Below, piece by piece: positions 60,118 through 64,000 of a DNA stretch of 64,000 bases. The first letter of the stretch is position 1. The number at the start of each line of letters is the position of its first letter. Under the pieces are notes generated by a model. That model was given only the letters and a program-made list of their open reading frames with translations. It ran no database searches and was not told where the DNA came from. The stretch spans positions 1 through 64,000 of the forward strand of contig NZ_JAXCLA010000004.1 in the NCBI RefSeq assembly GCF_034043675.1, given 5' to 3'. A program made the translations under genes and the position numbers. The stretch comes from KK5 sp034043675 (lineage in GTDB: Bacteria; Pseudomonadota; Gammaproteobacteria; Burkholderiales; Burkholderiaceae_C).

Positions 60118-60429
60118 TTACCAATTGCGCTCAGCGTGGATGGTCGCAAGACCACCGATGACAGCTTGGTAGTCATCCTCGCGGGGTAGCTCCTCGCCGT
60201 CACCTACCCTGAAGAGTGGGTTCACACTTTGCAACAAACGGTTCGGGTAGTCGGGAACGGTCGATGCGCGTCGCCATCGCGATCCCGAAGCGACAACGGC
60301 GGTGCGGCGCAGCGCCCCATTGCACGTAAAGCAAACGAATTGGCAACACGGTGGCAATAAAAGAACCATAGGCACATTCACGAACACTTCATCAGCACTC
60401 CGAAGAATCGGCCGGCCACATCCAGGCAC
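60118..60429 (-). pseudogene. short minus-strand reading frame, possible gene remnant
   Basis: This 103-residue frame starts at an upstream ATG and ends just before the terminator. The C-terminal half (VPDYPNRLLQSVNPLFRVGD, then REDDYQAVIGGLATIHAERN) looks more protein-like than most antisense frames, but no family or RBS is seen and the start overlaps the promoter region of the PEP-CTERM gene. The rest of the intergenic region (59934-60444) holds the terminator, the candidate sRNA and a sigma-54-like site. Confidence 0.2.
60341..60356 (+). promoter_or_regulatory. possible sigma-54 promoter before the PEP-CTERM gene
   Basis: TGGCAACACGGTGGCA keeps the GG and GC pairs of the -24/-12 consensus TGGCACG-N4-TTGCA at the right spacing, with a few mismatches. 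It lies 89 bp before the PEP-CTERM protein start. In several betaproteobacteria PEP-CTERM genes are governed by the sigma-54-dependent PrsK/PrsR system. The match is imperfect. Confidence 0.4.
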
Positions 60430-60444
60430 AACAGGAGTTCAACG

Positions 60445-61809
60445 ATGAAGACCAAGAATCTGGCCGCCGCCGCACTGCCCGTGCTTTCCGCCCTCGCCTT
60501 CGCACTGGCCGCCGGCCCGGCCGCAGCCCAGGCCTCGCTGGAAGGCTGGGCGCTGATGCCCGCCAACACCTTCTCGCCCGGCCCCACCAGCGGCCAGTTC
60601 GCCAACGGCGCCGGCGGCAATCCGCTGCCCCTCGTCGGCCTGCAGCCGGTGCAGGGCTTCTCGGGCGTGCTGCAGGGTCCGGTGGCCGGTAGCTATCGCT
60701 TCATGACCGACAACGGCTTCGGCACGCAGGCCAATTCGGCCGATGCGCTGCTGCGCGTCTACGCGCTGACGCCGGACTTCCGCACCGCCACCGGCGGCAG
60801 CGGCACCGTGCGTGCCAACGACTACCTGAGCGGCGCCGCGCTGCCGGGCTTCAGCGCGCAGAGCAACATCTCTCTGTCCGACCCGAATCACAAGCTGGGC
60901 TTCACGATCCAAGCCGACTACACCCACTACTACAACAACGCCGCCAACCCGCTCGTCGACTCGTCGATCCGCGCGAACCGCCTGCTCACCGGCGCCGACC
61001 TCGACGTCGAATCGATGCGCAAGGACAAGAACGGCAATATGTGGTTCGGCGACGAGTTCGGCCCCTTCCTGGTGAAGACCGACGCCACCGGCAAGGTGCT
61101 GCGCAGCGAGATCTCGCTGACCGGCGTGAAGTCGCCGCAGAACCCCTACCTGGGAGGCGGCTCGCCGACCCTGAACTCCTCCAACGGCTTCGAAGGCATG
61201 GCGATGAACGCCGCCGGCGACCGGCTCTTCACCCTGCTCGAAGGCTCGGTGGCCGGCGACCCGGCCAAGAGCCTGCGCATCAACTCCTTCAACGTGGATA
61301 CCGAGTCCTACACGGACCAGCAGTGGTTCTACAAGCTCGACGCCGACGGCACCAACATCGGTGACATGACGGCGATCAACGACCACGAGTTCCTGGTGCT
61401 GGAGCGCAATGGCGGCACGGGCACCTCGGGCACGCCGTTCAAGAAGGTCTTCCGGATCGACCTGAACGAGACGGATGCCAACGGCTACGTCGGCAAGCAT
61501 GAGGTCGCCGACCTGATGAACATCGCCGACCCGAACGACCTGAACCGCGACGGCAGCAGCACCTTCACCTTCCCCTTCGTCACGATCGAGAACGTGCTGG
61601 TGCTGGATGCCAACACCATCCTCGTCGTCAACGACAACAACTACCCCGGCACCGGTGGCCGCGACCTCGGCTCCGACAACACCGAGTTCCTGAAGATCCA
61701 CCTGGACCAGGCGCTGAATGTTTCCGCCGTGCCCGAGTCCGGCACGCTGGGCATGATGCTGATGGGCGGGCTGGGTCTGCTGGCGGTGTCGCGTCGTCGC
61801 CGCGGCTGA
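60445..61809 (+). CDS. exported phytase-like esterase domain protein with PEP-CTERM sorting signal
   Basis: This protein has 454 residues. A signal peptide (MKTKNLAAAALPVLSALAFA up to about residue 29) precedes a domain of the esterase-like phytase family. Landmarks are VQGFSGVLQGPVAG, YRFMTDNGFGTQAN, DVESMRKDKNGNMWFGDEFG, SNGFEGMAMN and DMTAINDHEFLVLERN. The C-terminus is a typical PEP-CTERM tail: VPESGTLGMMLMGG, then a hydrophobic stretch and RRRRG. It is probably cleaved and released to the envelope or exopolysaccharide by exosortase, which is not in this window. A clear intrinsic hairpin follows it. Confidence 0.9.
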   Translation: MKTKNLAAAALPVLSALAFALAAGPAAAQASLEGWALMPANTFSPGPTSGQFANGAGGNPLPLVGLQPVQGFSGVLQGPVAGSYRFMTDNGFGTQANSADALLRVYALTPDFRTATGGSGTVRANDYLSGAALPGFSAQSNISLSDPNHKLGFTIQADYTHYYNNAANPLVDSSIRANRLLTGADLDVESMRKDKNGNMWFGDEFGPFLVKTDATGKVLRSEISLTGVKSPQNPYLGGGSPTLNSSNGFEGMAMNAAGDRLFTLLEGSVAGDPAKSLRINSFNVDTESYTDQQWFYKLDADGTNIGDMTAINDHEFLVLERNGGTGTSGTPFKKVFRIDLNETDANGYVGKHEVADLMNIADPNDLNRDGSSTFTFPFVTIENVLVLDANTILVVNDNNYPGTGGRDLGSDNTEFLKIHLDQALNVSAVPESGTLGMMLMGGLGLLAVSRRRRG

Positions 61810-61822
61810 AAGCCCTCGTTAC

Positions 61823-61848
61823 GTTCCCCGGCTCACAGGCCGGGGAAC
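61823..61848 (+). terminator. hairpin downstream of the PEP-CTERM gene
   Basis: GTTCCCCGGC at 61823-61832 pairs perfectly with GCCGGGGAAC at 61839-61848 around a 6-nt loop, 13 nt after the stop codon. No T-tract follows, so it may be a terminator of the non-U type or a message-stabilising structure. The next gene starts 65 bp later. Confidence 0.55.
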
Positions 61849-61913
61849 TGAAGCACAATGGTCCGGACAAGACGAACAAGATCCAGGGATTGACTTTCCT
61901 GCCTCGACACGCC

Positions 61914-63002
61914 ATGCCGGACAACACGCTGCTTGACGACCTCGCCCATTCCGTCACCCATGCCCGGTCCCTTGAGGAACTGGCCCGTCCGCTGCTCGAG
62001 ATGCTCGAGACCGTCACCGGCATGGAATCCGCCTACCTGACGACGATCGACCTGGGCAAGGGCGAGCAGCACATCCTCTACGCCCGCAACACCGCGAGCG
62101 ACTTCGCCATCCCCGAGGGCCTCACCGTTCCCTGGGCCGACACGCTGTGCAAGCGTGCGCTGGACGAGGGCAAGCCCTTCAACAACGATGTCGCCAAGGA
62201 CTGGGGCGACTCCGAAGCCGCCAAGGCCCTGGGTATCAGCACCTACGTCAGCACGCCGGTGCGCGTGGGCGACAGCGGCGAGATCTACGGCACGCTTTGC
62301 GCCGCCAGCCCGCACCGTCACATGATGGACCCGCACGCCGAACGCGCGCTGGCCCTGTTCGGCAAGCTGATCGGCCAGTACGTGGAGCGCGAGCGCCTGG
62401 TCGACCAGTTGATGAGGGCCAACGAGTTCCTGGCCCGGGCCGCGCTGACCGATACGCTCACCGGCCTGCCGAACCGCCGCGCGCTGCTGGAGCAACTGGG
62501 CCGGCTGCTTTCACAAGGCCGCCGCCAGCAGGTCGCCGTGCTGGTCGCCTACGCGGACCTGGACGGCTTCAAGGCGATCAACGACAACCACAGCCACGAG
62601 ATCGGCGATGCCTTCCTGATCCAGGTCGCGCAGCGGCTGCGCGACTCGCTGCGCGGCGGCGACATGGCGGCGCGGCTGGGCGGCGACGAATTCGTCGTGG
62701 CCGGCCTCGGCCCGGCGCTGGACGGCAAGCTGGCCGAGGCCACGCAGGCCTTCGAGCGTCGCGTGTCGCAGGCCACGGTCGGGCGCTACATGCTGGAACC
62801 GGGGCTCGAACTGGACTACCCCGGCGCCAGCGTCGGCGCGATGGCCGTGCGCGCGGGCGTGCTGGACCCGGGCGAGGCGCTGCGGGACGCGGATGCGCTG
62901 ATGTACGAGGTCAAGCGCCGGCGCAAGGCCTTGGCGGCACCGCCTGCAGAGCCGGTAGAGCCAGTAGAGCCAGCAGAGTCGCCCGTTCAGATCCCCAAGT
63001 AG
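61914..63002 (+). CDS. GAF-GGDEF diguanylate cyclase
   Basis: This cytoplasmic protein is 362 residues long from ATG 61914; TTG at 61890 is an in-frame alternative. A GAF sensor domain (about 10-160, STPVRVGDSGEIYGTLCAAS) precedes the GGDEF domain (165-340). GGDEF at 256-260 is intact, and an inhibitory RGGD I-site sits five residues before it (247-250). It should make c-di-GMP under control of a small ligand or redox signal. Its last 16 bp overlap the end of the converging livF gene. Confidence 0.92.
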   Translation: MPDNTLLDDLAHSVTHARSLEELARPLLEMLETVTGMESAYLTTIDLGKGEQHILYARNTASDFAIPEGLTVPWADTLCKRALDEGKPFNNDVAKDWGDSEAAKALGISTYVSTPVRVGDSGEIYGTLCAASPHRHMMDPHAERALALFGKLIGQYVERERLVDQLMRANEFLARAALTDTLTGLPNRRALLEQLGRLLSQGRRQQVAVLVAYADLDGFKAINDNHSHEIGDAFLIQVAQRLRDSLRGGDMAARLGGDEFVVAGLGPALDGKLAEATQAFERRVSQATVGRYMLEPGLELDYPGASVGAMAVRAGVLDPGEALRDADALMYEVKRRRKALAAPPAEPVEPVEPAESPVQIPK

Positions 63003-63694
63003 CCCGCCAGCGCGGGATCGGCCGCCAGCTCGGCCGCCTTGCCGGCCATCGCCACGCGACCCTTCTGGATCACCACCGCTCGGTCGGCACCGGCCAGCAC
63101 GCGGCGGTAGTCGCGATCGACGATCAAGGTGGCGATGCCGCTGGCGCGGATCTCGCCGATCACCTTCCAGATCTCGGCGACGATCAGCGGCGCGAGGCCT
63201 TCGGTCGCTTCGTCGAGGATGATCAATTCCGGGTGCGTCATCAGCGCGCGGCCGATGGACAGCATCTGCTGCTCTCCGCCCGACAGTTGCGCGCCGAGGT
63301 TGCCAAGGCGCTCCTGCAGGCGAGGAAAGGTCTGCAGCACACGCTCATAGGTCCAGTCGGCGCGGCCATCGAGCCCCTTGCGGGCGGCCATCAGCAGGTT
63401 CTCACGCACGCTGAGGTTGGGGAACACGCCGCGGCCTTCGGGCACGAAGGCGACGCCGCGACGCGCGATCTCGTGCGGGCGCGCGCGCGACACGTCGCGA
63501 CCGAACAAGGTGACGCGGCCGTCGCGCTGCGGCACGTGGCCCAGCAAGGTGCGGATCAAGGTGCTCTTGCCCATGCCGTTGCGGCCCAGCAGGCCGACGG
63601 TCTCGCCGCGGCCGATGGCGAAGTCCACGCCATGCAGCACATGGCTGCTGCCGTACCAGGCGTGGACGTCCTGCGCATGGAGGATTGCATCCAT
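62987..63694 (-). CDS. livF: branched-chain amino acid ABC transporter ATPase LivF type
   Basis: This 235-residue ATPase belongs to high-affinity branched-chain amino acid or related amide uptake. It shows Walker A GRNGMGKST at 37-45, signature LSGGEQQ, Walker B LIILDEATEGLAP, and the LivF-like PEGRGVFPNLSVRENL. It forms the ATPase pair with the LivG-type protein encoded 3 bp upstream on the same strand. The rest of the transporter (permeases, binding protein) would lie outside the window. Confidence 0.92.
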   Translation of the reverse strand: MDAILHAQDVHAWYGSSHVLHGVDFAIGRGETVGLLGRNGMGKSTLIRTLLGHVPQRDGRVTLFGRDVSRARPHEIARRGVAFVPEGRGVFPNLSVRENLLMAARKGLDGRADWTYERVLQTFPRLQERLGNLGAQLSGGEQQMLSIGRALMTHPELIILDEATEGLAPLIVAEIWKVIGEIRASGIATLIVDRDYRRVLAGADRAVVIQKGRVAMAGKAAELAADPALAGYLGI

Positions 63695-63697
63695 CGC

Positions 63698-64000
63698 TCA
63701 GTGCCCTCCCAGGTAGGCGGCCTGCACGTCGGCATTCGCGCGGATACCTTCGGGCGCGTCGGACGCGATCACCGCGCCGTTGACCATCACGGTGATCCGG
63801 TCGGCGATGCGGAACACGGCGTCCATGTCGTGCTCGACCAGCAGCATCGCCTGGCCCGCCTTCAACTCGGCCAGCAGCGCGAGCATGCGTTCGGTCTCCT
63901 CGGCGCCCATGCCGGCCAACGGCTCGTCCAGCAGCAGCACGCGCGGCGCGGTGGCCAGGCACATCGCGATTTCCAACTGCCGCTTCTGGCCATGGCTCAG
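63698..64000 (-). CDS. livG: branched-chain amino acid ABC transporter ATPase LivG type (partial)
   Basis: Only the C-terminal 100 residues are inside the window; the gene continues past 64000. The signature region begins LSHGQKRQLEIAMCLA, then comes Walker B LLLDEPLAGMG, the H-loop LLVEHDMDAV, and a typical end (IASDAPEGIRANADVQAAYL). It pairs with livF, with a 3-bp gap. Confidence 0.9.
   Translation of the reverse strand: MSHGQKRQLEIAMCLATAPRVLLLDEPLAGMGAEETERMLALLAELKAGQAMLLVEHDMDAVFRIADRITVMVNGAVIASDAPEGIRANADVQAAYLGGH

Overview
This is 64 kb of very GC-rich DNA from a betaproteobacterium, most likely Burkholderiales of the Roseateles/Rubrivivax/Sphaerotilaceae kind. The assignment rests on base composition, a PEP-CTERM secreted protein, a MalT-like LuxR regulator, GGDEF proteins, a TrxC thioredoxin, and a Liv transporter. 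It comes from reading the sequence only; no search was run.

Left part (1-15.2 kb), metabolism and small regulatory units. A five-gene minus-strand operon encodes a sugar ABC transporter (binding protein, two permeases, ATPase) plus a GH2 beta-galactosidase-type enzyme. It is divergent from a LacI regulator, and two near-identical operators lie between them. A serine hydrolase and an AraC regulator follow. A TetR regulator with a palindromic operator is divergent from an amidase, which is followed by an epoxide-hydrolase-like enzyme. A MarR regulator and a DHA2 efflux pump each have the same GGGCATATGCCC palindrome upstream. A tricorn-protease homologue (15.3-18.6 kb, minus) closes this part.

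Central part (19.1-49.0 kb), the main feature. It is a complete-looking extracellular contractile injection system (eCIS, phage-tail-like, related to Afp/PVC). All genes are on the plus strand and most are linked by ATGA or 1-nt overlaps. The order is sheath, tube, hub-assembly-chaperone-like protein, Pro/Ala-rich protein, Pvc16-like cap (DUF4255), AAA+ ATPase (Pvc15-like), a small protein, CIS tube protein and LysM protein (a split Afp7), gp27-like hub and gp5-like OB protein (a split Afp8), PAAR-like tip, gp25-like protein, two gp6/J-like wedge proteins, a tail-protein-I-like protein, and a giant beta-helix protein. Three proteins with a DUF4157 (eCIS core) domain follow. They share an N-terminal CACGGGCPRC motif but have different C-terminal modules (a second HExxH protein, a phospholipase-C-like fold, an aspzincin-like peptidase), so they are the best cargo candidates. 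I see no tape-measure gene and no phage head, lysis or integration genes.

Right part (49-64 kb). A membrane diguanylate cyclase converges on the eCIS 3' end. Next come trxC and a minus-strand pair (MalT-like LuxR regulator, NCS1 permease). This pair is divergent, across an 18-bp palindrome, from an unusual plus-strand set: an unknown protein, a bacterial pepsin-like aspartic protease, an Asp/Glu (hydantoin) racemase-family enzyme, and an unknown CPxCPDY protein. A structured intergenic region with intrinsic terminators follows (candidate sRNA). Then come a PEP-CTERM phytase-like-esterase protein with a possible sigma-54 promoter, a GAF-GGDEF protein, and livF/livG, with livG cut by the window end.
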